DNA of 64,000 nt from Paenibacillus faecis (GCF_008084145.1 NZ_VSDO01000003.1:62001-126000); one strand, 5' to 3'; shown: positions 1-9,127, numbered from the stretch's first letter. Program-made: numbers and translations. The notes: a model not told the origin generated them from the sequence alone.

Positions 1-426
1 GAGCCAACGCCCGAGAAGCTGATGGATTTTCTGCTGGCAGTAGCGGGGACTCTCTTTGACGTCGTCAAAGGAGAACCGCAACACCTTCCAGCCATCGATC
101 ATCAAATCGTTCTGTCTCCGACAATGGTCGGAAAACTGGATACGGCTGACATTCCTCCAATGAGGGCCGTAACCGTCAATTTCGATGGCCAGTTTCAATG
201 GACCGCGAATGTACGCAAAATCGAGAAACCTGTATCCATCCTTAAAATCACTCACCTCGTATTCCGGATGGAGGTGCTGAAAATGTCCGAAAGCGGGCCA
301 CCATACCGCCTCCAAAAACCATTTTTCCGCATAGCCATGCCCTTCCAGCAATCTTCTCGCACGTTCCCCCTCCCTCACTGCCAAGTGTTCTTTTATATAA
401 TTTTCGTGCGCCTCAGTGAAAGCCAT
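1..426 (-). CDS. Partial DUF559/Vsr-like PD-(D/E)xK endonuclease-fold protein
   Basis: Open leftward frame of 142 codons running off the left edge, so the C-terminus is missing. The ATG at 426 is preceded by AAGGAGG at good spacing. The translation has a hydrophobic beta-strand pattern ending in FLDFAYIRGPLKLAIEIDG, followed by a charged helix and WKVLRFSFDDV. A D...ExD arrangement followed by a strand with LRF resembles the core of DUF559 and Vsr-type PD-(D/E)xK nucleases. The family call comes from motif reading only. Such proteins in Firmicutes are mostly uncharacterised, and a role in DNA processing is inference. The opposite-strand ORF covering this stretch has no comparable ribosome binding site. 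Confidence 0.6.
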   Translation of the reverse strand, partial: MAFTEAHENYIKEHLAVREGERARRLLEGHGYAEKWFLEAVWWPAFGHFQHLHPEYEVSDFKDGYRFLDFAYIRGPLKLAIEIDGYGPHWRNVSRIQFSDHCRRQNDLMIDGWKVLRFSFDDVKESPRYCQQKIHQLLGRWL

Positions 427-874
427 GCTTGTTCCCTCCTTTTCTACTTACTTAGAAAAAATGTTTATCGCTGGACTATCAAAGCAAAGCAGATCAATCA
501 CGGTTAGCGGCGGTTTTTCGTGCAATGGATTCATTAGACTCATGAAAACGCAAAAAACGCCCTCTGCCCGGAGTTTATCTCCAAGGCAAAAGGCGTGTGC
601 TTCACGACTCTGCTCTGACTCTGCTCTAATATGAATTGGCCATCTCAGATATAGACTGACTATCTCAGCTTCAACCTGATTTTACCATTAATTGTACCAC
701 AATCGTCCCTCGGAATTCCATAAGTTCTGCCGTTTCCAGTCGGCCAGGGAACCCGGAAAGGAACGGGACTCCTATTGATTAATTTTCTTCTCGTATGGTA
801 AGGTAAACCCACCTGATTTCCGACGGCTTCGGCTCGGGATCCAGCAGAATTACACAGAAAGGATTCATTGCATA
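427..874. other. Gene-free stretch with a possible minus-strand leader or small RNA
   Basis: No convincing gene. On the minus strand an extended -10 (TGGTACAAT, near 700) lies upstream of an inverted repeat around 640-660, a short direct repeat AGAGCAGAGTC (two copies near 600-622) and a terminator-like hairpin at 551-596. This could be a structured leader of the leftward gene at 426 or a free RNA of about 140 nt. It is speculative. Confidence 0.3.
551..596 (-). terminator. Terminator-like hairpin, minus strand
   Basis: Read leftward, ACGCC and GGCGT form the outer stem, GCC/GGC and GGAG/CTCC the inner stems, and the hairpin is followed directly by TTTTTT. It lies 125 nt upstream of the leftward gene starting at 426, so it may be an attenuator of that gene or the end of a short RNA. 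Confidence 0.45.
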
Positions 875-2272
875 ATGAAGTCTAATTCAACGATTTCCGA
901 TCTCCTGCAAAAAGAGGAGTCCAATTCGACAAATATCGCGGCTGCCTCAGCTTCTCCTACGACGATCGATTCGATTGCCGAGTCGACACCGGATACAGCG
1001 GCTGGGTCAGCAATCGGGTCAGCGGCCGGGGCAGCGGCCCAGTCGGCGCCCGCCCCGGCGCCCAAACCCGCGGCGGGCGGCCGCTCGCGCGGCACCGGAA
1101 CGGCGCTGGCGGTCGCGGCCATCCTGCTTACGGCGGCGACGCTGCGCTCGCCGATCACGGGCGTGGGGCCGCTGATCGGCGAGATCCAGAGCAGCACCGG
1201 CCTGTCGCACACCCTGTCGGGTATGCTGACCACGCTGCCGCTGCTCGCCTTCGCCGTATTCGCCCTGGCCGCGCCGCGACTGGCGGCGCGCTGGGGAAGC
1301 GAGCCGACGCTGCTCTTTTGCATGATCATCATGACGGGAGGGATCCTGCTTCGTTCCCTGCCGTCGGTTCCCGCCCTGTTCGGCGGTACCGCGCTGGTCG
1401 GCAGCGCGATTGCCGTCGCCAACGTGCTGATCCCCGGCGTGATCAAGCGGGATTTCCCGCTGCGGATCGGTCTGATGACGTCGCTGTACACGTCTTTCAT
1501 GAACATGTGGTCCGCCATTTCCTCGGGCGTCAGCATGCCGCTGGCCCGGACCTTTTTGGGATGGCGCGGGGCGCTCGGCTTCTGGATTTTGCTCTCGGCG
1601 GCAACCGCCCTCGTCTGGATCCCGCTCGTACGCCGCTACGCCGCCAACCGGAAGAGTGCAGGCGCAGGGGCCGGGGCTGGCTACAGGAAATCCGGAGCGG
1701 TCTGGCGCTCCCCGGTCGCTTGGCAGGTGACCTTGTTCATGGGCCTGCAATCGGTCATGTTCTATATCGGCATCTCCTGGCTGCCGGAAATTTTGCATGA
1801 ACGGGGGATGAGCATGGACCAAGCCGGGTGGATGCTGTCCATCATGCAGTTGCTCAGCATGGTCGGCTCTTTTACCATGCCGTTGATCGCGGCGCGGACC
1901 CAAAGCCAAAAATGGCTGGCCGCCGCTTCCTCCGCCCTGTTCCTCGCCGGTTTCGCCGGCGTATGGCTCGGTCCCGCGTCATGGGCCATGCTGTTCATCA
2001 TGCTGATCGGCCTCGGCTGCGGCACGACCTTCAGCCTGGTCATCATGTTCTTCGGGCTCCGTGCCCGCTCCGCCGATCAGGCCGCCGAACTGTCCGGGAT
2101 GGCCCAGTCGATCGGCTATCTGCTTGCCGCGGTCGGGCCGACGCTGTTCGGCTTTCTCCACGACCAAAGCGGCGGGTGGACGGTCCCGCTCGCGACGATT
2201 ACCTCGCTATCCCTGCTTACCATCGTGATGGGTTATGCGGCCGGACGAAAGGGTCATGTCGATCCCGCCTAA
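875..2272 (+). CDS. MFS transporter, CynX/NimT-like
   Basis: A 465-residue membrane protein with about 12 hydrophobic segments after an Ala/Pro/Gly-rich N-terminal tail of about 75 residues. The first membrane block TLRSPITGVGPLIGEIQ is typical of the CynX/NimT branch of the major facilitator superfamily (cyanate, nitroimidazole and other anion or drug permeases). A proline-rich low-complexity tail of this length is unusual and is very GC-rich. The ATG at 875 has AAAGGA about 13 nt upstream. An internal start after the tail cannot be excluded, but no better ribosome binding site was seen. The substrate is unknown. It is monocistronic and ends at a bidirectional terminator. Confidence 0.85.
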   Translation: MKSNSTISDLLQKEESNSTNIAAASASPTTIDSIAESTPDTAAGSAIGSAAGAAAQSAPAPAPKPAAGGRSRGTGTALAVAAILLTAATLRSPITGVGPLIGEIQSSTGLSHTLSGMLTTLPLLAFAVFALAAPRLAARWGSEPTLLFCMIIMTGGILLRSLPSVPALFGGTALVGSAIAVANVLIPGVIKRDFPLRIGLMTSLYTSFMNMWSAISSGVSMPLARTFLGWRGALGFWILLSAATALVWIPLVRRYAANRKSAGAGAGAGYRKSGAVWRSPVAWQVTLFMGLQSVMFYIGISWLPEILHERGMSMDQAGWMLSIMQLLSMVGSFTMPLIAARTQSQKWLAAASSALFLAGFAGVWLGPASWAMLFIMLIGLGCGTTFSLVIMFFGLRARSADQAAELSGMAQSIGYLLAAVGPTLFGFLHDQSGGWTVPLATITSLSLLTIVMGYAAGRKGHVDPA

Positions 2273-2300
2273 TTTGTAACGCAAGGGCATCATCACAGCC

Positions 2301-2359
2301 AAAAAAACGCCGCAATCCTCGCGTCTTTCGCAATAAGACGGGGATTCCGGCGTTTTTTT
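2301..2359. terminator. Bidirectional intrinsic terminator
   Basis: AAAAAAACGCCG...CGGCGTTTTTTT outer stem, with AATCC/GGATT and GTCTT/AAGAC inner stems. It has an A-run on one side and a T-run on the other, so it serves both the rightward MFS gene and the leftward bactofilin operon that converge here. Confidence 0.9.
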
Positions 2360-2367
2360 CAAGAAAA

Positions 2368-3060
2368 TTAGGTTTCGCTGTGCCACACACTCCGCACCAC
2401 TTCGGAACGGGAATCCTGATGGAACCCGGTGCGGTATTCCACGAGTTCAATCCTGCAGTTCGGACCGATCGTGACCTGCCCGCCCCGGACCGTTTGGGCT
2501 ATCGTGTTTTCCAAGTAGACGTGATCTCCCTCAATGACGTTCGCCACGAGCTCCGGGGATTCCCTGTAAGGCAGCCAGAGCACCCATTTATGCGTAGCAT
2601 GAAGCTTGACCTCTACCCTGCCTCCGACGATCTCGCCGATGGCGCTTCTGCCCAGCAAACGGATATCGACATGCTCGGCATTCAACATCCCCTCGCTTTG
2701 GAGCGATCCCTTCAAATGAAACTGTTCTCCCTGGATCCCGGCCTTTACCGTGCATCCCCCAAAAATATGGATCTCTTCTCCGGTAAGTGCGCCTTTTATA
2801 TCCAAGTCCCCGGTTACGCGGATACGGGCGGACTCCAACGAGCCTTTTACCGCGAGGTTGCCCGTCGTCTTCAGTTCCCCGCTTTGCAAGCTTCCGTCCA
2901 CATCGGCGTTCCCGGTACATTTAAAGGAACGGCAATCCACATCCCCGCCAATCTCCACGTCCCCGGTGATGCTTACGTTTCGGAATGCGCCTCCGTTCGC
3001 CGTGCTGTTGCCGACCAGCTTCATATCCGCCTGCTGCGGTTCACGGGTGGATTCATACAT
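2368..3060 (-). CDS. bacF: Bactofilin-family polymer-forming protein, BacF/YhbF-like
   Basis: A 230-residue protein made of short repeating beta units (pattern G-x-hydrophobic-x-hydrophobic-x-G, for example GDVEIGGDVDC, GNADVDGS, GNLAVKGS, GDLDIKGA), as in the right-handed beta-helix of bactofilins. It is followed by a C-terminal module also found in the upstream paralogue (VIEGDHVYLENT.A..VRG..V.IGP.C.I..VEYR). Gene order yhbD-bacE-bacF matches the Bacillus subtilis operon, whose BacE and BacF have been reported to affect swimming motility. Start ATG with AAAGGAGG eight nt upstream. Last gene of the operon, ending at the shared terminator. Confidence 0.85.
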   Translation of the reverse strand: MYESTREPQQADMKLVGNSTANGGAFRNVSITGDVEIGGDVDCRSFKCTGNADVDGSLQSGELKTTGNLAVKGSLESARIRVTGDLDIKGALTGEEIHIFGGCTVKAGIQGEQFHLKGSLQSEGMLNAEHVDIRLLGRSAIGEIVGGRVEVKLHATHKWVLWLPYRESPELVANVIEGDHVYLENTIAQTVRGGQVTIGPNCRIELVEYRTGFHQDSRSEVVRSVWHSET

Positions 3061-3093
3061 CTTCCCATCCTCCTTTGATGAATAAACCGATGA

Positions 3094-3819
3094 TTAAAGC
3101 TGCACCGCTTTTCCTACCGAAGCCTTGGGATCCGCCTCATAAGCGTGCCTGTATTCGACGACGCCGATTTCGCAGCCCGGACCGATCCGCACCCGGTTGC
3201 CGCGCACCACATCCGCCTTCGTATCTTCAAGCACGATATCGTCGCCTTCGATCACGTCCGCCGTCAGACGTATGGCCAGGGAAGACGTGAACAGCCCGAG
3301 CAGTTTGCGGGACCCCTTCTTCGCCGCTACCCGTATCCGTTCCCCGCCGATCTCCCGGGCCTGGCAAGCTGCCGCCATTTTAAGTTCCAGCGTTCCCGCG
3401 TTCAGCATCCCGCCGACTTGAAAGCCGCCGTACACCTGCACGGTCTCAAATTCAACATTCCCGGACGACTTCAGACTGCCGTCGATCTCGAGAGTGTCCC
3501 CGGCAGCGCCGCCTCCGATCCGCAGCATTCCGTTAATATCCATCCGCTCCGAGCGAACGTCTCCATCCACCTTAAGCATACCGTCCACCCGCAAACGCCC
3601 GCTTCCCACCTTGCCGCCGACCGAGCTGTTGCCGTTGATCCGGATCTCGCCGCCCTGAATCGAATGCTTCGTCTTTAAGCTGCCGTTCACCGTCAGCAAG
3701 TCGCAAACCGTATCCCCGTTTAAAGTTCCGATGCCGTCGATGCTGACTTTTCCGTAGGTTCCGCCGGCGGCCTGCCCCAGGCCATTGATCTTCAAATCCC
3801 TAACGAGTTGTTCGCTCAC
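3094..3819 (-). CDS. bacE: Bactofilin-family polymer-forming protein, BacE/YhbE-like
   Basis: A 241-residue paralogue of the next gene: repeated beta-helix units (GTLNGDTVCDLLTVNGS, GEIRINGNSSVGGKV, GMLKVDGDV, GMLRIGGG) followed by the same C-terminal block VIEGDDIVLEDTKADVVRGN and VRIGPGCEIGVVEYR. The two products probably co-assemble as cytoplasmic filaments. That is inferred from the family, not shown by the sequence. GTG start overlapping the yhbD stop by 4 bp (GTGA), indicating translational coupling. Confidence 0.85.
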   Translation of the reverse strand: MSEQLVRDLKINGLGQAAGGTYGKVSIDGIGTLNGDTVCDLLTVNGSLKTKHSIQGGEIRINGNSSVGGKVGSGRLRVDGMLKVDGDVRSERMDINGMLRIGGGAAGDTLEIDGSLKSSGNVEFETVQVYGGFQVGGMLNAGTLELKMAAACQAREIGGERIRVAAKKGSRKLLGLFTSSLAIRLTADVIEGDDIVLEDTKADVVRGNRVRIGPGCEIGVVEYRHAYEADPKASVGKAVQL

Positions 3820-4460
3820 GAACCTTCACTCCCGCTCATTCTTAATTTCAATTCTTCAGTGCACGCCGGCATGGACAGTCTTGCTACCGTTTTAACCTCG
3901 CTGTCCAGATAAACTTCGCCATCGCCCGGCACCAGCAGAAAAGCCGCCACCCCCATCTTCCGGGTCAGCCGGATCCCGCATTCCCTGCCGGTTTTTTCGG
4001 GAAAATAGGCCTCCAGCGTTCGGATCAGGAGCCGGCCTTCATCCAAAGAAATGTCCCCGCTGCGCAATAGCTTATCGAGCACATAAATTATTAGTATTTT
4101 TTCAAAGCCGAGAATAGGCTGTTGTACCGAATCCATGGTCTCCAGATATAAATTTATCGAGACGGATGACACAATGTTTCGTTCCAATATTTCTCCAACA
4201 CTCATGCTGCTTTCCCCGGGACTGGGTGAAAACATATCCGCCAACGCATCCAACGACAGATCGTCCTTCATATTCAGAATCCGGTCGATGCGCTGCAGGA
4301 TCTTTTCCCGTGGAAAAAACGTCTCTTGTCCCGTAAAGGAAGATTTACGGATAAACCACTGTTCGGGGATGAGGTTTTTCCGCTTCCAGCGGTACAGCTG
4401 ACCGTAAGAGATTCCAGTGACGTCAAGCAGTTCCTTTTTTGAGATCAGTTCCTCCGTCAT
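3816..4460 (-). CDS. yhbD: YhbD-like MerR-type helix-turn-helix protein (DUF4004)
   Basis: A 214-residue protein. Residues about 5-75 form a MerR-type winged helix (ISKKELLDVTGISYGQLYRWKRK followed by a wing with FFPREKILQRIDRIL). The remainder is a DUF4004-type domain without the usual MerR coiled-coil dimer helix. It opens the bactofilin operon as in B. subtilis. ATG at 4460 has AAAGGAG seven nt upstream, and two upstream in-frame codons (TTG, GTG) overlap that site and are disfavoured. It may regulate its own promoter: an inverted repeat lies between the -35 and -10 (next entry). Confidence 0.85.
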   Translation of the reverse strand: MTEELISKKELLDVTGISYGQLYRWKRKNLIPEQWFIRKSSFTGQETFFPREKILQRIDRILNMKDDLSLDALADMFSPSPGESSMSVGEILERNIVSSVSINLYLETMDSVQQPILGFEKILIIYVLDKLLRSGDISLDEGRLLIRTLEAYFPEKTGRECGIRLTRKMGVAAFLLVPGDGEVYLDSEVKTVARLSMPACTEELKLRMSGSEGS

Positions 4461-4483
4461 CACCAAACTCCTTTCTCGTTTTT

Positions 4484-4512
4484 AATGTAACATAACATTG
4501 TTACGTTGTAAA
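4484..4512 (-). promoter_or_regulatory. Candidate sigma-A promoter and MerR-type operator of yhbD-bacE-bacF
   Basis: Read leftward: TTTACA (4512-4507), 17 nt, TACATT (4489-4484). The spacer holds an inverted repeat GTAAC-N8-GTTAC at 4487-4504. MerR-family proteins bind between -35 and -10, which fits an autoregulatory operator for the YhbD product. The hexamers match the consensus only partly. Confidence 0.5.
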
Positions 4513-4586
4513 TGAGCAGACCTCGTCATTTTCTGACGGAGTGCGATTACTACTAGGTGCCCCTTCAGACAACCTTGATAACATAG

Positions 4587-4775
4587 AATTCCTGCATATC
4601 TGCATGCTTTTTTCCTGTTTGGACTCAAAATTTCAAAATCCCTGCAAATCTGCAGGAATTTTCGACGAAACCGGCTCGTTTCTCTAAAATCGCTGGAAAT
4701 TCCTGCAGATTTGCATCTTTTTCTACAATCACCTCCGGGATCGGCCTAAATACCTGCAGATTTGCATCTTTTTGG
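4587..4775 (+). repeat. Four-module intergenic element, family A, copy 1
   Basis: Four CCTGCA-N4-TGCA modules start at 4591, 4641, 4702 and 4753 (steps 50, 61, 51). The second module is the centre of a 10-bp perfect inverted repeat AATTCCTGCA/TGCAGGAATT. Each module is followed within a few bases by a run of T. Linkers between copies 1 and 4 are partly alike (for example TTTTCGACGAAA after module 2). It lies between the 5' end of yhbD and the 3' end of the chemotaxis receptor gene. Confidence 0.85.
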
Positions 4776-4986
4776 AGTTGGGAGTTTGGAAGCACTCAAA
4801 GCGCCTCTTTGTATGTCACATATCACTTCGATTAGCCATTAAGCCACCTTTTCCTTTCGTTATACATAGCAGCTTGAACACTCCTATGATAACGAGCCCA
4901 TCAGTGTTTTTGCTATAAGCATCACTACAACCCGCAGGTGGTTTCTTGTTTTGTACGCTTCGCGAGCTGAACTAGCTAAAGCCACT
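4776..4986. other. Gene-free spacer
   Basis: No ORF with a ribosome binding site, no recognised RNA and no mobile-element end was seen between the family A element and the receptor-gene terminator. Confidence 0.5.
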
Positions 4987-5038
4987 AAAAAAAGCGCGCC
5001 GGCCGGATCCCACGCGGGGTTCCGGGTAGCACGCTTTT
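4987..5038 (-). terminator. Intrinsic terminator of the chemotaxis receptor gene
   Basis: Outer arms AAAAGCG and CGCTTTT with inner CCGG and CCC/GGG pairing. Read leftward the hairpin ends in TTTTTT. It begins 11 nt after the receptor stop codon. Confidence 0.75.
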
Positions 5039-5049
5039 CATCCTAATAT

Positions 5050-7050
5050 CTATTCCAGCTTAAAATGATCGATTTTGGAGTGCATGTCCGCCGCCATCCG
5101 GGCCAAGCCGTCCGATGCCGAGGAGATCTCCTCCATCGATGCCAACTGCTCCTGCGTCGCCGCCGTTACGCTCTGGAAGGATTCCAGACTTCTCGAAGAG
5201 GTGTCGGCCATTTGGGTCACCGACGCGGCGATTTCATCGGCGCTGGCCGACATTTGCTCCGTGATCGCGGAGACCTCGTGGATCTGTTCGGCGATTTGCT
5301 TCGTCGAAGCTTCGATTTGCAGGAACGCGGTCCGCGCCTCCTCCGTGACGGAAATACCGCGCTCGACGCTTTCGTTCACCTCACGGTTCATCACTTCGTA
5401 GGCTTTGGCCGTCAAGCCCGTCATCTGCCCGATGCTGTCTTGAATCTGCTCGGCCGTTACCCGGGACTGTTCCGCCAGTTTGCGCACTTCGCCCGCCACG
5501 ACCGCAAAACCACGGCCGTCCTCGCCCGCCCGGGCCGCTTCAATCGCGGCGTTCAGGGCCAGCAGGTTCGTCTGGTTGGCGATCTCGGAAATGGCGCTGC
5601 TCATGCCGGCCACTTGAGCGCTCAACTCATTCATCTGATGCATTAACTCCGACGACACCCGCGTGGAGCGCCGGATTTCTTCCATCTGCTCGCTTACATG
5701 GCTCACTTTCTCGCTGCCGAATCTTACGTCCTCCTCGGTGTGGCGCGAGGATTCCACGATGTTGCCCGACGCCTCCGCGATTTTGCGGATGCCCATCGAC
5801 ATCTCCTCCATCGTCTTCGCGCTTTCCACGGACATGGCCGCCTGTCTCTCGGCGTCCTCGGACGTCTCCTGCACCAGGTTGACCACATGCTCGACCGCTT
5901 TGGAGTTCTGTTCTGTCCCGGCCGTCAACTCCTCGCTTGAAGCGGCTACCTGGCTGGACAGCTCCGAAATTCCCAGGACCATGGTGCGGATCGAGCCGAC
6001 CATCTCGTTGTAGTTCCCCGCCAACTGCCCGATTTCGTCGCGGCGTTTGGTGATGACCTTTTCATTCAGATAACCTTCGCCCACCCGTTTCGCCGAAAGA
6101 TTCAGCGCTTCGATCGGACGGGTGATGCTGCGGATCACGAAGAACAGAACCACGCCGGCCACCAGCAGGGATACGGCCAAGACGATCAGCGAAGTCCAGA
6201 AAATCGGCATCGACGCTTCGGTAAACTCGTTGGTCTCCAGCACCCCGACGATCTTGAATCGGGTCAACTCGTTCGTCGTATAGTAACTGCTTTGCGGTTC
6301 TCCCGTCACCGGACTGGTATACCGCATAAAGCCGGACTTCCCGGCCAGAATTTTGGCCACCTGGTCCCCGGTGGCAGGTTCTCCGCTCTTTACGGTCGGA
6401 TCGGCCACGATTTTGCCCGCCGCGTCCATGATGTAGACATAACCTTTGTTGCCTAACCGCAAGCTGGCCACCTTTTTGTTCAGCTCCGCCATGTTCAGGG
6501 ACAACGTGATCGCCCCCTGACCATCCGGCAGAGCCCGGCTGATGAACAGATTGTAGTTGCCGGTCGTCGCCGACGTGAACGGATCGAGAATCACCGTCTC
6601 ATTCGGCGCGGCGAGCGCCTTCTTGAACCAGTCCCGCTCCCGCGGATCATATTCCTGCGCGCCGGGATCCGGCGCTTTCATCCAGGCTCCCGTCTGCGTC
6701 CCTACGGTTAGCAGCTCAAGCTCGGGATGCTTCTCCATAAAAAGCTCGATATGCTTGCGCAGCTCCGGGGATTTATCGTTGATCTGCTGCGAGGTTATTT
6801 CCATCACAAGCTGCTCGACGTTCCGAACCTCCGCCTCCACGATTTGGCCTAGCAGATCGTTCATCAAGTTAACGCTCGATTGGGTGCTTTGGTCCATCTT
6901 GGAACGCAATTGTCCGCTAGCGCTGGTCAAGCTGGAAACAGCGATCACCAGGTTCGGGATGATCAGCGTTATCGCAAACAACAGCAGCATTCGGTTTCGC
7001 AGCGTGCGCACTTCAAGAAGGCTCCTCATACGCTTAAATAGGGTCTTCAT
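5050..7050 (-). CDS. Methyl-accepting chemotaxis protein with Cache sensor
   Basis: A 666-residue receptor. Transmembrane segments lie at about residues 18-43 and 283-306 and flank an extracellular double-Cache-type domain containing [12 protein letters not shown] and [21 protein letters not shown] linker (about 305-358) and a long cytoplasmic coiled coil follow. The signalling tip [18 protein letters not shown] at about 485-510 contacts CheA/CheW in this family. It is a transmembrane chemoreceptor of the McpA/McpB type and its ligand is unknown; small organic acids or amino acids are common for dCache receptors. ATG with GGGAGG upstream. It is a single-gene unit ending at its own terminator. 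No clear sigma-D promoter was found upstream. Confidence 0.95.
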   Translation of the reverse strand: MKTLFKRMRSLLEVRTLRNRMLLLFAITLIIPNLVIAVSSLTSASGQLRSKMDQSTQSSVNLMNDLLGQIVEAEVRNVEQLVMEITSQQINDKSPELRKHIELFMEKHPELELLTVGTQTGAWMKAPDPGAQEYDPRERDWFKKALAAPNETVILDPFTSATTGNYNLFISRALPDGQGAITLSLNMAELNKKVASLRLGNKGYVYIMDAAGKIVADPTVKSGEPATGDQVAKILAGKSGFMRYTSPVTGEPQSSYYTTNELTRFKIVGVLETNEFTEASMPIFWTSLIVLAVSLLVAGVVLFFVIRSITRPIEALNLSAKRVGEGYLNEKVITKRRDEIGQLAGNYNEMVGSIRTMVLGISELSSQVAASSEELTAGTEQNSKAVEHVVNLVQETSEDAERQAAMSVESAKTMEEMSMGIRKIAEASGNIVESSRHTEEDVRFGSEKVSHVSEQMEEIRRSTRVSSELMHQMNELSAQVAGMSSAISEIANQTNLLALNAAIEAARAGEDGRGFAVVAGEVRKLAEQSRVTAEQIQDSIGQMTGLTAKAYEVMNREVNESVERGISVTEEARTAFLQIEASTKQIAEQIHEVSAITEQMSASADEIAASVTQMADTSSRSLESFQSVTAATQEQLASMEEISSASDGLARMAADMHSKIDHFKLE

Positions 7051-7295
7051 ATTTTTCCTCCCTCAATAAAGTAGCTTTGTTTTTATGTATCTTCCGGATG
7101 AATTGCAGGCCGTTAAGTCGGTGTAAGTCTACGGATGTAAAAAAATCCATCATGATACCGCGGCGGTCGGCCTTAGCTTACTCACCTGACATTGACAGTG
7201 AGCGATATAACATTTATTTCGACAAAAAGTGACTATCTTTTTATATATTTTTGAAAATAAAAATGAAAATTTTATTTTTACTTTCATCATGAAAC
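7051..7295. other. Gene-free upstream region of the receptor gene
   Basis: AT-rich toward 7200-7290. It must hold the receptor promoter, but no hexamer pair with good spacing was convincing. Nothing else was seen. Confidence 0.4.
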
Positions 7296-7342
7296 TAAAA
7301 AAACAGCCTCCGTCAGCAGCAAGGCTGCAAAACGAAGGCTGT
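7296..7342 (-). terminator. Intrinsic terminator of the arginine operon
   Basis: Read leftward: ACAGCCTTCGT...ACGGAGGCTGT stem with an inner GCAGCC-type stem, followed by TTTTTTT. It lies 15 nt beyond the argH stop codon. Confidence 0.85.
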
Positions 7343-7356
7343 CTCCCGCCTCACGG

Positions 7357-8772
7357 TTATTTGCTTTTCTCCATATAGGACCGGACCCATTCGCCCGTAT
7401 CCGCCAGCTTCGTTTCGGCCCGGGCAATCGCGGCCGCCACTTGGCCGGAGGCCGTTCCGCCGTATACGTTGCGCGCGTTGACGACCGTTTCGGGCTTAAG
7501 CACTTCGTAAATCGTTTCGTCGAACAACGGCGAAAACTGTTTAAACTCTTCCAGCGACAGATCCAGCAAAAACTTTTCGTTCTGTATGCAATACAGCACC
7601 GTTTTGCCGATCACCTCATGCGCCTGCCGGAACGGCAGACCTTTGCCCGCCAGAAAATCGGCGATGTCCGTCGCATTGGAGAAGTCCTTGTTCACCGCTT
7701 CGCGCATCCGGTCTCCGTTCACCTTCATGGTAGCGATCATCGGGGCGAACAGCCGCAGCGCTCCCTGCAAGGTAGCCACCGTATCGAACATGCCTTCCTT
7801 GTCTTCCTGCATATCCTTGTTGTAGGCCAGCGGCAGCGACTTCAACACGGTGAGCAGACCCATCAGGTTGCCGTAAACCCTGCCCGCTTTGCCGCGCACG
7901 AGTTCCGGTACGTCCGGATTCTTCTTCTGCGGCATAATGGAACTGCCCGTGCAGAAGGCGTCATCGAGTTCGACGAACCGGAATTCGGTGCTGCTCCACA
8001 GGACCAGCTCCTCGCTGAGCCGCGACAGATGCATCATCAAGATGGAGGCGTCGGCCAAAAACTCGAGGATAAAGTCCCGGTCGCTGACCGCGTCCAAACT
8101 GTTTTCGTAGACCGCGTCAAAATTCAGCTGCTCCGCCACGAAATGACGGTCGATCGGAAACGTCGTTCCCGCCAGCGCTCCGGCCCCCAAAGGCAGCACG
8201 TTTATGCGCTTGTAGCTGTCCTGCAGCCGCTCGATATCCCGCTGGAACATGGACACGTAAGCCATCAAATGATGGGCGAACAAGATCGGCTGCGCCCGCT
8301 GCAGGTGCGTATACCCAGGGACGATCGTATCCTGGTTCGCCTTGGCCTGTCCGATTAACGCCTCCTGAAGATCATGGAGCAGTCCCACGAATTCGACGAC
8401 CCGTTTGCGCAAGTACAGGTGCATATCCGTGGCCACCTGGTCGTTACGGCTTCGGCCGGTATGCAGCTTGCCTCCGACCGAGCCGACCTCGTCGATCAAC
8501 TGCTTCTCGATGTTCATATGAATGTCTTCGTCCGAAACGGAATACTCCAGCTCGCCTCGACGGATTTTGTTCAGGACGGCATGGAGGCCATCCTTGATTT
8601 TGTCCACATCGTCCGCCGGAAGGATGCCGCATTTGCCCAGCATCGTCACGTGCGCGAGACTTCCTTGCACGTCCTCCTCCGCCAGCGCCTTGTCAAATCC
8701 GATCGAAGCGGTATATTCCTCCACCAGACGGTTCGTTTGCTTCGTAAAACGTCCACCCCACAGCTTGCTCAC
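7357..8772 (-). CDS. argH: Argininosuccinate lyase
   Basis: Cleaves argininosuccinate to arginine and fumarate, the last step of arginine synthesis, in the cytoplasm. The 471-residue length is normal. The family signature [11 protein letters not shown] is present, as are SRNDQVATD and TGRSRND. The frame opens at a GTG at 8781 that overlaps the AAGGAG motif. The GTG at 8772 sits eight nt after AAGGAG and gives the usual N-terminus (M)SKLWGGRF, so it is chosen here. It is separated from argG by 355 bp holding a four-module repeat element. Confidence 0.96.
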   Translation of the reverse strand: MSKLWGGRFTKQTNRLVEEYTASIGFDKALAEEDVQGSLAHVTMLGKCGILPADDVDKIKDGLHAVLNKIRRGELEYSVSDEDIHMNIEKQLIDEVGSVGGKLHTGRSRNDQVATDMHLYLRKRVVEFVGLLHDLQEALIGQAKANQDTIVPGYTHLQRAQPILFAHHLMAYVSMFQRDIERLQDSYKRINVLPLGAGALAGTTFPIDRHFVAEQLNFDAVYENSLDAVSDRDFILEFLADASILMMHLSRLSEELVLWSSTEFRFVELDDAFCTGSSIMPQKKNPDVPELVRGKAGRVYGNLMGLLTVLKSLPLAYNKDMQEDKEGMFDTVATLQGALRLFAPMIATMKVNGDRMREAVNKDFSNATDIADFLAGKGLPFRQAHEVIGKTVLYCIQNEKFLLDLSLEEFKQFSPLFDETIYEVLKPETVVNARNVYGGTASGQVAAAIARAETKLADTGEWVRSYMEKSK

Positions 8773-8919
8773 CTGATCCACTCCTTAGTTCTAAACGCTC
8801 TGAAAAACGTCCCTATGAAAAAACTTGGTTTATCGCATTGATAAACGTTCACGTTCCATAAATGCTCTATAAACGCTCCATCGCTGTTTGAGCACATAAG
8901 CACATATAGGTTGAACTCC

Positions 8920-9112
8920 AATTAAAGGGAATTCTTCCCGTTAATTCGGTGCCTATGCGGCTGCAAAAGCAAATTAACGGGAAAACCTCCCGCTAATTCG
9001 CCTGGAATTATATATATCGGCCATTGGACCGCAAAATAGATGGATCTTTTCCCGCTAAATCCGATCGACGGGCCAAGACCCGTACATTAACGGGAGGTTT
9101 TCCCGTTACTTA
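8920..9112 (+). repeat. Four-module intergenic element, family B
   Basis: Three gapped palindromes of the type TTAACGGGA/TCCCGTTAA and one half-site. The TCCCG core occurs at 8936, 8988, 9050 and 9101, that is steps of 52, 62 and 51, essentially the spacing of family A although the core sequence differs. Module 3 keeps only the right half (TTTTCCCGCTAAAT). The element lies inside the arginine operon between argG and argH and should be in its mRNA. Confidence 0.8.
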
Positions 9113-9127
9113 CCATAGACCATCCAT

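Noticed and set aside
1019..3078. Long alternative frames across the MFS gene and its terminator
   Set aside because: They run through a clear intrinsic terminator or antisense to a well-supported membrane protein.
4587..4775. Family A element as a CRISPR array
   Set aside because: Only four short units, spacers partly conserved between distant copies, no cas genes and no leader.
7081..7260. Sigma-D promoter for the chemotaxis receptor
   Set aside because: No TAAA-N15-GCCGATAT-like pair found upstream of the receptor start.
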